Shown here one piece after another: positions 48,901 to 58,623 of a stretch of 64,000 nucleotides of DNA. The position numbers were made by a program, and so were the translations under genes. Below the pieces are notes generated by a model that did not search any database, was not told the DNA's origin, and saw nothing but the letters and a program-made list of their open reading frames with translations. Source of the DNA: Amblyomma americanum. Its lineage: Eukaryota > Arthropoda > Arachnida > Ixodida > Ixodidae. The stretch covers positions 115,762,440 to 115,826,439 of the forward strand of contig NC_135497.1 of NCBI RefSeq assembly GCF_052857255.1, written 5' to 3'. Numbering within the stretch: the stretch's first letter is position 1; the number at the start of each line of letters is the position of its first letter.

Positions 48901-49600
48901 CCTTTCAGAAGCCAGTGCGCTGGCTAGGCTTCGGCCCAGACAAAAGGTACGCTCAGTGAGCTCGGTACCAAGTAAGTGGCCCTTTTCAAAGGACTTGCAC
49001 CAAAAGAAAGGGGAGACAAAATAAAAGTGAACTTTCTGCGAGCTCATGTGCTCCTCGCTGTATACACGTAGCCGGCCTTTCATCTAGCCTCTTCCCTTCC
49101 GGCCCGGTAATCCCGTTCTCGCGAGAGCAACAGTCGCGAGCCAATGCCAAGTATAAATTTTCTAAGACGCGATCCCGAGAGGCTACACCCTTTTTTACTC
49201 TGAAACTAACGATTATAAAAGTAAGGCGGATTTCACTTGGACCAATTCCTTCTCCTTCTTACCCCCCCCCCCCCCCCCCCAAGAGCGGATGAAAAGAAAC
49301 ACAAAAGCTCTAATTACACGACATTTGCGAGCGGGTGCTGTTTCTCATCGGTTGTAAGGGACTGGAGAAGCCTCCGTTAGTGCCTACTGCGCGACTCCAA
49401 AAGATGTCTGCGTTTATTCTGGTCGACGCAACCACATTCAGGCTGGCGCATTTCTCTCGCGTCTTAATTTGTTCCTTTCTGCGACTGGGTACCCCTCCTA
49501 CCTCATGTCCTACCTGTCTGGAAAACCACTCATTGCAGCGCAGTATTGCAGTCCCCATGCAATCCGATAGGCCCTATTTATGCCCGGATTCACAGACTGT

Positions 49601-49686
49601 TGGGCTAGTTGGTGTACGTTCTCTGCCGAAAGGCCGCTAGGACAACACATGAAAGTGCTCCTGCGAGTCTTGTTTCATGTGTTGTC
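49601..49686. mobile_element. Small hairpin related to the CTAGTTGGT-flanked elements
   Basis: The flank motif TTGGGCTAGTTGGTGTAC (49601-49618) is followed by perfect 14-bp inverted arms GACAACACATGAAA (49641-49654) and TTTCATGTGTTGTC (49673-49686). It has the same order as the elements at 19996 and 54129 but is shorter and more eroded. No target duplication was found by eye. Confidence 0.5.
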
Positions 49687-50074
49687 AAGAAGATGCCCGG
49701 ATTCCCATAGTTCCGCCGCTCATCTGCCTGCTGCCTCGTCCTTTCGCATTAAAACTCTTGGCAGCGAACGGGCAGAAGACGGGGGGAAAGCGGTACGTAT
49801 GAAGCGAGCGAGAGCGACCACTTCTTTCGCCGCGCAGGTGAGGGCAGGCGGCTGGGTGGCCGAGTGAATCGGTTTCGCGTGGGTGCTCTCCATGGCGTTG
49901 GCGCCGGGCGCGCGCCGTTGCAGTACCAGTGGCAGCTCGGGCCCTCAAGTGGATCGGGTTCGTGCTGCGACCACCGCTAACGCGGCTGCAGCCTGTTGAG
50001 CTCTCCGCGGGCTGTCCGGCAACCGTCGGCAGCCAGCCGAGCGCGCAAGCTGCTTCCTCTGGCTCGTTGCGAGC

Positions 50075-50138
50075 ATGCCGGAGCCGAAGCCGAGGCGTCC
50101 ACCGGGCAAGCTTGTCAGTTGCGTCTGCGCAAAACTTG
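50075..50138 (+). other. Possible first coding exon in a CpG-rich patch
   Basis: ATG at 50075 (A of GCATGC at -1; C at -2, G at -3) opens a frame MPEPKPRRPPGKLVSCVCAK, then LG before a GTAAAA donor-like site at 50139. The CpG density suggests a promoter-like patch. There is no family likeness and no downstream exon, so this is weak. Confidence 0.15.
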
Positions 50139-52182
50139 GTAAAAATGCGCACATGGAACGCATGGTAAAAGAGGGTAAAAAGAGAAAAACCCCCAGACTG
50201 TTCGCGGCCTCTCGGACAGCACATGACTTAGATTCATCTATAGAAAACATTTGTCTTTGGGTTGCAGGTAAACGGGGCAGATTTCGGCTACGACATACTA
50301 CATCGTCACTGCTCATATGGGAGAAAGTCTTTCATACAGCGATAGCTGTAATTTCGTTCGGGTCGGAGTTATGTCAAGGAAACGGCGTGGGATCTTTCTA
50401 GGCTGCTTCATTCTGTTGCGCAAAGGCCGTGCATTACAAAGCAGAATTACTATGATCGCACGCGTGCCATTTTTGTGCGGATTTGTTTGCACATTTTCTT
50501 ACCAGGACCCGCGCATAGCCAGCTTGATTTATATCGCCTGGGACACCGCTGGAAGCTTGTGAGCTAACATCATCTAATGGCAGCGCGAGTGGGACGGGCA
50601 TGAACGGGGCAGCGAAATTGCATTTGCATTGCAACACGCAATGTAGCCTCTTCGTAATGCGACGGGAGCTTCAGTAACGGCAAGCGTTGGGCGGAAAGGG
50701 CGCCACTACAAAATGTAAAGGAAGGAAAAATGCGAAATAATGCGAGTTAAGTCGATGCAAACTTATGCAAATTAAAATAAAAGCTAGGCAGCAATAAAGA
50801 AAAACGACAAGGGCATCACTGGAACACTGGAACATTGGGAACACTGCGGTTCGCACCCTTTGTGAGGCACGGCTAACAGCCTTGGCTGGGAGTGGTTGGG
50901 CACTCATTTCAAGGAAAAATACTCACCAGGCGCAAACGCACACATTCCGTGTATTCAGATGGCTGCCACATAAAAATATTTGCCAGGTATCACATCGATG
51001 ACGTACGAACAAAGCCACGGGAAGCCAATATCCGGAGTCCCAGAAAGCGGCAGCCGCTGAACGGAGGTCACGCACGTGAGGTTTCCTTTCGTATGCACGT
51101 ATGCACGTGCTTTTTTTTTCTGCGCGCGACAATTTGATCCCGTCTGTTTTATGTTGCCCTCCCCCTATTTTATTTCTTCTTTTCATTACCGTAGTCGCTT
51201 TCGGCAGTTTCGCGGACAGCTTAGCGCGAGTCCACCTGGCTGAAAGTTTAATAAGGGGAGGGCTCAGTAAGAAAGAGAGAGAGAAAAAGAAAGAGGGTTG
51301 AATAATGTGACCCGTTAACGACGGGACGGACGCTTCTGCTCGCGCCGCTTTTTCTTCATGCAAGTCACGTGAAGGGGCGACAGATTTTTTGTTAAATCTG
51401 TTTGTCGATGCATTTTCGACTGCGCGCGAGGCGCATCACGAGTCCGAAGCTGCCGCGCGAACTTTCATTAGCAGCGCCAAGCGCCTGAAGTAGATGCAAA
51501 TAAGAAAAAAAGAGAAAGGAGACTAAAAACTAGAACAAAATAAATGACACCCAGTCAGCGCCGTGAAAGGGGGAAAGGCGCCTAAGCCCTCGGAGAATGG
51601 GAAAACAAACTTTCGGGGCTTTCGAGGAATTCCTGGAGCGCCGTTCTGAATTTTACGAGCCGGGAGAAATAATGACCTGCGGTGGACACACGGGCAGGTC
51701 CGGACGCCGGGCAGGCGCTTTCCGCCGCGTACGTTATTCGAGCCGGCTTCGCAAAAAGCCCCGACGCGTGCGACGCCGCGGGGTAAACACCGAGGGAGCA
51801 GCCCCGGCGAGCGACGAAATCAGGTCGCCGAGCGCAAAAGATAAGGGTGGGGAGAAACTATCGATCCTCAAATGTTCATTCTCTCCGTTTCACGCATCAA
51901 ACTTCGCCAAGTGAGTCGCAAAAGTGCGAGGCCCCCGTTGGAAACAAGACAGTGTTCGGAGCGAGTTCAACACGGTTGAGAACGGCTTCAATATTTTTTG
52001 CCTCAACAAAATGGCGGGTATGAACCTACAGTTGGCATGGCTCAGTGGCTAGCTGGCGTAAAGGCGTGGAAATATGACGCGGACACTAACCGGAATGTGC
52101 AGGCTTGATGAAAGCAAAGGTAGCAGCTGCAGTCATAGAGTATTTTCGGACATGGGCTGTGCGCCTCAAGAAGGCATGCGAC

Positions 52183-52440
52183 CCTCTGCGGTTGCCGTGT
52201 GGCTGAGGCGTTCAGCTGCTAAGCTCATGGTCGTGGGTTCGATCCCAGCTGTGTCGGCCGCAACTCGATGGAAGCGAAATACGAAAACGCCCGTGTGCTG
52301 TCATTTCGACGCACGTCAAAGAACCCCAGATGATCGAAACTAATCCGGAGCTCTCCGTTACAGTATGCCTGGTAGTCCACAGATCGATCGATCAACTAAT
52401 CAACCAATCAATCAATCAAATAACCAATTGCATAAATAAC
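52183..52440 (+). mobile_element. tRNA-derived SINE, another subfamily
   Basis: The head starts near 52183 (TCTGCGGTTGCCGTGTGGCT) and contains B-box GGGTTCGATCCC at about 52237. The body has CGCACGTCAAAGAACCCCAG and GATCGAAACTAATCCGGAGC, and it ends in an ATCA/ATCG tandem tail (about 52380-52440). The body is shared with the Ruka-type group, but the head differs (GGCTGAGGCGTTCAGCTGC). Confidence 0.82.
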
Positions 52441-54060
52441 CAATCGAGAAGTAGAGCACCTGCGCAGTAATTAAAAACAGTCGCAAGTGAATGTCCGCTT
52501 CCATTATTAACAGTTCTGACAATACGGAGACGAAATTTGCGCACATCTATATTAGTTCTTACTCGCAGAGTGCGGCTGTAATTCGTTCTTACTTTTTGTT
52601 ATTAACCTTGCATGAGCCGGAGATTTCTCCGTGCGTATAAATGTGAGCTGAGAACACGCCTTATAAACACTTCTGAAGCACGCAATGGAGCGAAATAATA
52701 GATTGGAAGTTTTAGGAGGTGCTCTGCTGTGAACGGTACATATCGAGCAGCCTCGGCGACCCAAATGGGAAATAATTTTGGTTTATAAGCGCGGGGCAAA
52801 GAACAAAAATATAGAAATAAGTGCTTCATTGCGCTCTTTAAAAGGATCTTCGAAGGAACCCCAAGCTCGGATAAAGATCTCCTCAACGTTGCCTACCATC
52901 TCATATTGGAGAGTAATCCCGAGCAGTCAGTATACATCGTTAAACGCCTGTGCGTTTGCCGAGGCATACTTAGAAATGTCATGCCTGGTCTCAAAAAATA
53001 AAATAAAAGAAGGGTACGAGAAACAGCGCCGCACCAATAGGCTGCACAGATTTTAGCGACAGGTGAGAACGCACACACACACTTAAACAAAGGGGGAAAC
53101 ACAACAAAGAAATGATTCAGCGCAAACTTTCTTGCGCAGGCAACTCGCAGCTCGGTTTAAATCGCCCGCGTATCAGTGCCGCACCATTGAAGACGCTTGA
53201 CACTTGGCATCCCTGCGACGATTCTTAACGGAAGCGTAAAATCCTGGCGCGGGCTGGCCGCGAGACAGAGAGACAGTTCGACGGCGGTGCACTCCACTCG
53301 CGCGCGGGCCATTCGCCCGACGCAGCGAGCGCCAAAAGCCGCAAAGATCAGACAGCTCCCGAAGGCGTTCAGCCGCGAACGGCGAGGCGACAGAGTCGCT
53401 CTTCCGTTTGCCGCCGCTCTGCGGAGTGTGAAGAGCAGTGGTGGGAACTGTCGCATTACGTCGCATTCGGGGGCTCGCTACTTTTCTGCATTTTTCGACT
53501 TGTGCGAACCTCGCGCGAGGCTCGACTGAGCGAGTCGCGTTCGCTCGCTTGCCTCCCAAGTTTACATAATCGCGGCCACGGTGCGCTTCGTCACGCATCC
53601 CCGCTGCGTTGCAGTCTGCCGTCGCAGAGAACACTGGGAAAATATTGTCGTTACATTAGGGTGGTCGGGCAGAGAGTGCGCGTGCGCGCACCGTATACCT
53701 CCCCCCCCCCCCCCCCTCCTTCTCATCCCTCTTGCACACACTTTCTCCAGCGTTGTGGCGCGTGCACCGTTCCCTGAAGCGGCGGCGCGCGGCACCTTGT
53801 GTCTTGTCGGTCGTAAATCACGGCCGCCGCCTACCACCGGCCAATCAGCCGGCTAGCCGGCTGATCAGGCCGAGCTGATGCGTAATTAATGCTAGCGAGA
53901 GGGGCGCCTCGACGCCTTTCGTCACAGCTGGCAGCCGGCAGCCTAAACGGAATGAATCATCGTGTTCGGGCGCCCTAAGCTACCACGCCAGTACATACGA
54001 CGCTTGGTTTCTTGTTCTTCTGCGCCTTTTCTTCGTGCGGAAACGATCCTTATTTTCCAG
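52441..54060. other. Intron or intergenic sequence, CpG-rich at 53160-53560 and 53750-53900
   Basis: No gene recognised, although the frames at 53173-53634 (minus) and 53197-53529 (plus) are long because of high G+C. It contains 16 C at 53701-53716 and the palindrome at 53844-53865. Confidence 0.35.
53844..53865. repeat. Perfect 22-bp palindrome
   Basis: ATCAGCCGGCTAGCCGGCTGAT reads the same on both strands and has no spacer. It stands in a CpG-rich stretch, and a CCAATCA word overlaps its left edge. Confidence 0.8.
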
Positions 54061-54660
54061 ATTCGCCAAAAGTGCAGGAGCGCTCGCAATGTATACTACA
54101 CAAACTCTACACAAATTCTGGCTACATCAGAAGTACTTGCTGTTGGGCTAGTTGGTTCATCATAAAGTTGAATGGCGCAAGGGAACGAACACAGGAAGAC
54201 AAAGAGACAGAGAGAGCGCCTCTTTCTGTCTCTGTGTCTTCCTGTGTTCGTTCCCTTGCGCCATTCAACTTCATGCTGGCTACATCGCGTCAAAATACAT
54301 GCGCTTTCGAGAAGCTTGCAGGCGAAGCAACCTCTCCAGTGCACGTAACTCGTCGCAATAGCCAAAATTTGTTGGGCCACAGCACCGAGGGTAACCGCGT
54401 TTTCGAAATTCTAAAAACTGATATAGAAATTACTTGCGGTGTACTACATGCCTCTCAATAGTTAAGGAGCCTAACGGTACTAGTTATAAAGTTAACTATT
54501 GAATATTGGTTAACCAGCCTGCTAGTTAGCTCGTCTGAGCTGTATTCTGATGTACTGCACCGCTGACAATGCTATGGCGAAAAAAGCGCTCTTCTAACAA
54601 GAAAAGCCTAGTTTTAAAAACTGTGTAAAGCCTTAGGTGAAACACGCAGTATATATCCAA
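54061..54660. mobile_element. Foldback-A-type element, one arm decayed, interrupted by hairpin insert
   Basis: 54276-54655 matches the spacer and right arm of the element at 56712-57373. Shared words are AAAATACATGCGCTTTCGA, CTCCAGTGCACGTA and CGCGTTTTCGAAATTC. 54090-54128 resembles the end of its left arm. Between them lies the insert listed next, with an 11-bp duplication of the target. Confidence 0.65.
54118..54286. mobile_element. Hairpin insertion element with 11-bp target duplication
   Basis: CTGGCTACATC stands at 54118-54128 and 54276-54286. The 147-bp insert between them carries the flank motif TTGGGCTAGTTGGTTCAT (54143-54160). It continues as a hairpin whose arms start at 54165 (AAGTTGAATGGCGCAAGGGA) and end at 54271, about 49 bp each, with a short loop near 54214-54222. 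It has no open frame and no tRNA-like head. Size, motif order and duplication are the same as for the insert at 19996-20137, so the two are one family. PLE origin is an inference from the CT/GA-rich arm composition. Confidence 0.8.
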
Positions 54661-55389
54661 CCACCCGAGTCACCTCCACTATCGTGTATGGGGCGCCTAC
54701 CCTAGCGACACACACACAAAATTGCCCTGCCCACGTGTCACTCATTCGCAACACTGTAACCCCCTCCCGCAGCACGTCCCCTTTTCCCGCGAGAGGCCTG
54801 GGCGATCTATAGCTGCGCTGCACTTTGTCCGACTCCACAGACGCTTTCAGTGGACCGCATCAACTATATGCGTTGGGCCGAAGTCTAACCTCATCGACCC
54901 GCCTGCCAAATTCTATGTGGCGGCCGGGTCACTGAATAAATTTTACTCTCCCTCTCTCTGTGAAGCGAAGGCATTCTAAAGCACCTCAAGTGTGAAAAGT
55001 CTCCCATTGCTGCACTCAAGCGTCATGTTTTGCTGTGAATAGCGGAAAATTCGTGCGCCTTTTTTTGATCGATTTCGCAGTAGGTCGCTCTGGCCGCCCT
55101 GCTTGCACAGACGAAACGTGTCCGACAATTTTTATCTTGTATGTATTCTGCAAAAGCATAGTGACAGGATCCGTCCGTTCTGTGTCGTCAGAAATGACGA
55201 TGCAAATTCGAAACGAATGGCTTTCTTTTTCAGTCTGACGGATGCCCGCAAAATTCACTCCGACGTGGCGCTAACGCGTGTTTTCTGTGCCCATGCCTTT
55301 GAGTTGGCACGCTGCATACGTCCCTTCCTTGAATGCGACTGAATGGCTCATGAGCAGACGACGCCCGTGCTCAATTTGTTTCACTGACG
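54661..55389. other. Intron or intergenic sequence
   Basis: No recognised gene, RNA or repeat. Confidence 0.35.
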
Positions 55390-56165
55390 ATGCGGTCTAG
55401 GTGGACCACTTCGAACGCGACAGCATTAGATTTCACATTTGTCGCAGTTTCTCTCGCAAATTCTCTGTGCGTCACACAACCCGGTGGGCAGGTTGTGATG
55501 ACGTCGCAAGCTCACGTGACCTTTTTCGACCAATCATTGATTTAAGGTTGTTCACAATCCGCTGGCCAGGTTGCCACCTGCCACGGTAGGCAGGTTGTGA
55601 TGACGTCACAAAGTCGCCTCACCTCTCTCGAATAATCAGGGGGGCCCATTAGGGCAGGTTGAGATGACGTCATAAGGTCAAGTGACCTCTAACGAATTTC
55701 GTCTCAAACATCGTCGGGGCTTTGGTTGCGTAACAGCTCTAATGCTATCGCATTAAAAAACTTGTAGGACACCTAATTGCCATTAACAGTGACAGTGCGG
55801 TAGCAAAAGAACCTCGTTGTGAGCTGCCATGCGCGACCACACATACCACATAAGTGGAGCGGAGGTTTTTCCCTCTCCCCAGTATGCAACCTGCCAACCA
55901 TGGCAGACGGCAAGTAGCAGCCGTCTCTTTCGTGTACCAACCTTGGCAGGCAGGTGACGGTGTTCTTCGCGTTGCAAACACCTTCCGGTCTCTCCATTCT
56001 CTCGCCTAGAAAAGGAGAGGAGGATTTTCTTCCCTTCACTTTTCCATCTGCCAACCGTGGCAGCTGGTCGCAGCTGGCTTTTCCGTGCTCTTGGCAGGTG
56101 ACAAGAGCTACCTTCTAAGTCACCATTTTCCACCTTGCAGGTGGCAAAGTGTGACACCGCCAATG
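55390..56165 (+). repeat. CRE/CCAAT-bearing repeat with CACCTGCC and CCAACC.TGGCAG units
   Basis: The left part (55480-55690) has three units of GGGCAGGTTGTGATGACGTC type. Two contain a perfect TGACGTCA (55601-55608, 55665-55672), and one contains TCACGTGA (55512-55519) and CCAATCA. The right part (55850-56165) repeats words such as CTGCCAACCATGGCAG and GGCAGGTGAC. It is related to 20460-20700 on the other strand. AACGCGACAGCATTAGA near 55413 and GCTCTAATGCTATCGCATTA near 55735 look like inverted edge motifs. Confidence 0.6.
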
Positions 56166-56711
56166 GGTGCGGGGACATGCGGCTCTTATTCTATCGCATA
56201 AAGACCAATAAGTGACAAGACGATCTTGAAACCTTACGCGAGAAAGCTGCGATAGTAGTACGATCCATCCTCAATGATTACTTTGATGGTTTTTTTTTAC
56301 TGTAATTAAGGCTTTTACTCTAAGAGGAGGCTTCACACACGCGACAGGGTTTTTCTGGAGGGTGAAGGTGGGTGGGTGGCGGGTGGGTTGGCGGCGGTCG
56401 GCGCTTCTGGAGGGTCGAGGCTTCACTCGCAGAGGCTTCACACGAAAGACGCCAGCACTTTCGCGAAATGCCACTGGTGCTGCTGTCGCAGTTTAACTAC
56501 AGGGCCCGCCAGCAGAGCTTTCTTTAATTGACCTCTCAAAAGATGGAAGGACATCCGAGTCGCGTCAGCCGTGGTTTATTCTTGTACAACCTTTAAGACA
56601 GCTACCGACTGGAAGAACAGCTATCTCGTGATATTGTTAAAAACTTCGTTGACGGTGCAGATACGTACGTTGTACTAGTTGCACTCATAATCTGCACACG
56701 GCTGTTGTTAT
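56166..56711. other. Intron or intergenic sequence
   Basis: GGGTGGGTGGC-type repeats at 56362-56395. Otherwise nothing recognised. Confidence 0.35.
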
Positions 56712-57373
56712 ACCCGGTGTTTCATCGAAATTTTTTTAAATAGTTTTTTTTTTTGCATGAAGGCGGCTTTTGCGGCACCTTACCAGCGTTGGGGGACATC
56801 AGAAAAGAAGTGAATAGCATTAACGATTTAACCAGCGAACTAATTTCTGATAATTAACTTTTTAAGTATTACAAGTAGGCACCTGGTGATAATGAAAGAT
56901 TTGAAACCGGTCGTTAGTAATACCCATAAAATTTTTTATAATTTAAAAAACGGGATTGCCCTCGGCGCTACAGTCCAACAGATTTTCGCTACATAATGCC
57001 AAAATACATGCGCTTTCGAAAAGCATGCAGGCAAAGCAATTCCTCCAGTGCACGTATCTTGTCGAAGTAGGCAGATTTTGTCAAGCAGCAAGGTTAAGGG
57101 CAATCGCGTTTTCGAAATTCCAAACAACTGATAAGGCTATTACTAATGACCGGATACACATCTGTAATTGAAACCAGGTGTCTAGCTGCAACAGTTAAAG
57201 AGTTAATTATCATAAATTTGTTAAGCGCCTAATTAGTTAACATTATTCACCTGTTTTTTTTTTTACGTCGGCCAACGCACGTACTGTTATGCCACAAAGG
57301 CCACCTTTATATGTCAAAAGCCTATTTTTAAAAATTATGGCTCACCTTCGCTGAAACGTCTGGTATACCGGGT
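56712..57373. mobile_element. Foldback (long inverted repeat) element A
   Basis: The left arm (56712-56998) starts ACCCGGTGTTTC. The right arm (about 57065-57373) ends GTATACCGGGT. Reverse complement of the right arm matches the left along its length, for example GATAATTAACT, ACACCTGG and GTCGTTAGTAATA (versus GTCATTAGTAATA). The spacer is about 65 bp. No open frame of note, so it is non-autonomous. A second, interrupted copy lies at 54061-54660. Confidence 0.75.
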
Positions 57374-58142
57374 GATTTTTTCAACATGTACACATTTTTT
57401 ATTCTTAAACAGTGAGAGATACGCCACTAGAGTCTGTGCCTGTGGATTGTACAGCAAGGGGGACATTATGTACGTGGTAGAGCTCTACTAAAAAACGGTT
57501 AACTAAAATGACCTAATCAACTTTTTATTATTTTGTTTTAGGCAGCAAAAATGTGTTGAGAAATTGAAGACCGTCCACATCGAAAGAGAGCCACTTTTTA
57601 AAATTTTCTGAATCGGCATTGTGGCTCGAAATATAGAGCACTGAAAATACTGTTTCGTAAGCTCGCTGAGTAGGCTTTCCTTCACTGCACTTTTACTGAA
57701 TGCCACCGCTCGCTCACGAATGCATATAAAGTTTGTTTATTTTGTGATGTAGAAGAAGAAAATGTGATTTCGACGGTGATACAACGCACATCGACGCCAT
57801 TTTATAAATGTGCAATGCGAGAAAGGCAACTCAACGAGCTTACAAGAGAGTATCTTTGACGCTCTATATTTGGAGCCACAATGCCGATTAAAAAATTTGA
57901 AGAACTGGGCTTGCCTTCGATGTTGATAGCCTTAAATTTCGCCGCATAATCTTGTGCCTTAAAACAAGAAATTAAAATGTTTGTTAGTTAATTTAGTTAA
58001 TCGTATTTTAATTGAGCTCTCTCACGTACATAATGTCCACCTTGCCGTACAATCAAACTGCACAGACCGCACCAACGTATCTCGATCTCATAATTTTTTT
58101 AAATAAAAATCTGTAAAAGTTAAAAAAAATCACCCACCCGGT
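57365..58142. mobile_element. Foldback (long inverted repeat) element B
   Basis: The left arm starts CCGGGTGATTTTTTCAAC (57368) and the right arm ends AAAAAATCACCCACCCGG (to 58140). Arms of about 330 bp match imperfectly. Both hold CATTATGTACGTG (57464-57476 and, in reverse, near 58024-58036), CGGCATTGTGGCTC and AATATAGAGC. A central part of about 110 bp separates them. The element shares its left terminus with the right end of element A. The ends (CCGGGTG) are alike in A and B. No transposase is present. Confidence 0.78.
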
Positions 58143-58548
58143 GTGTGCAGATGGTTGTGTGTGTAGTACAGCACTCTACATGCGTATGATTATTCGGGAC
58201 TCGAAGACACTTATGCACGTCTTCGTTATCGGACACTTGCGTAAGCAGGTAGAAGAACATCGTGCCTACCCGTACATTTATGTGGCGTTTATTGATGAAG
58301 TTCGATTTTTCTTGGCCCCCGCACGTGGGGCAAAACAAATGCGACCGTGATCGCTTTCAGCGTCAAAATTGCTGACGAGAGGAACATCCCAGACATGCAT
58401 TAGACTAAGACGACTAAGCTGAGATCCTTTTCTTTTTCTGCATATATCAAAAGCCGCTGGCCATTTGGATCTAAGCGGCGACTTAACTCAGTCTCGCTTT
58501 GAAAAAAAAAAAAGGCTTTGCTTGTAAATTACCTGACTACAGAGACAG

Positions 58549-58623
58549 ATGTGGAGCATCAATCAGGCGCTGTTTGTTTTTTCCTTTTTAGCTCTCTGTT
58601 CAAACGGCGTCGAACACACAATA
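58549..58623 (+). other. Possible signal-peptide exon
   Basis: ATG at 58549 gives MWSINQALFVFSFLALCSNG, then VEHTI, followed at once by a perfect donor GTAAGT (58624, phase 0). The short polar start and hydrophobic core look like a secretion signal. The same T-rich tract also makes a good splice acceptor (CCTTTTTAG, ends about 58591), so an internal micro-exon is an alternative. The -3 base is C, a poor start context. No downstream exon was found. Confidence 0.2.

Larger units (their letters stand above)
45931..52182. other. Intron or intergenic sequence
   Basis: No gene recognised. A stretch at 47040-47115 with GGTTCGATGCCGGTGCAGCG resembles a weak SINE head. There are 19 C at 49262-49280 and a CpG-rich patch at 49790-50120 with a possible first exon (50075). 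The small hairpin with CTAGTTGGT flank (49601-49686) is listed separately. Confidence 0.35.

Noticed and set aside
53173..53634. 153-codon minus-strand and 110-codon plus-strand genes
   Set aside because: High G+C gives open frames on both strands. There is no motif or splice support.
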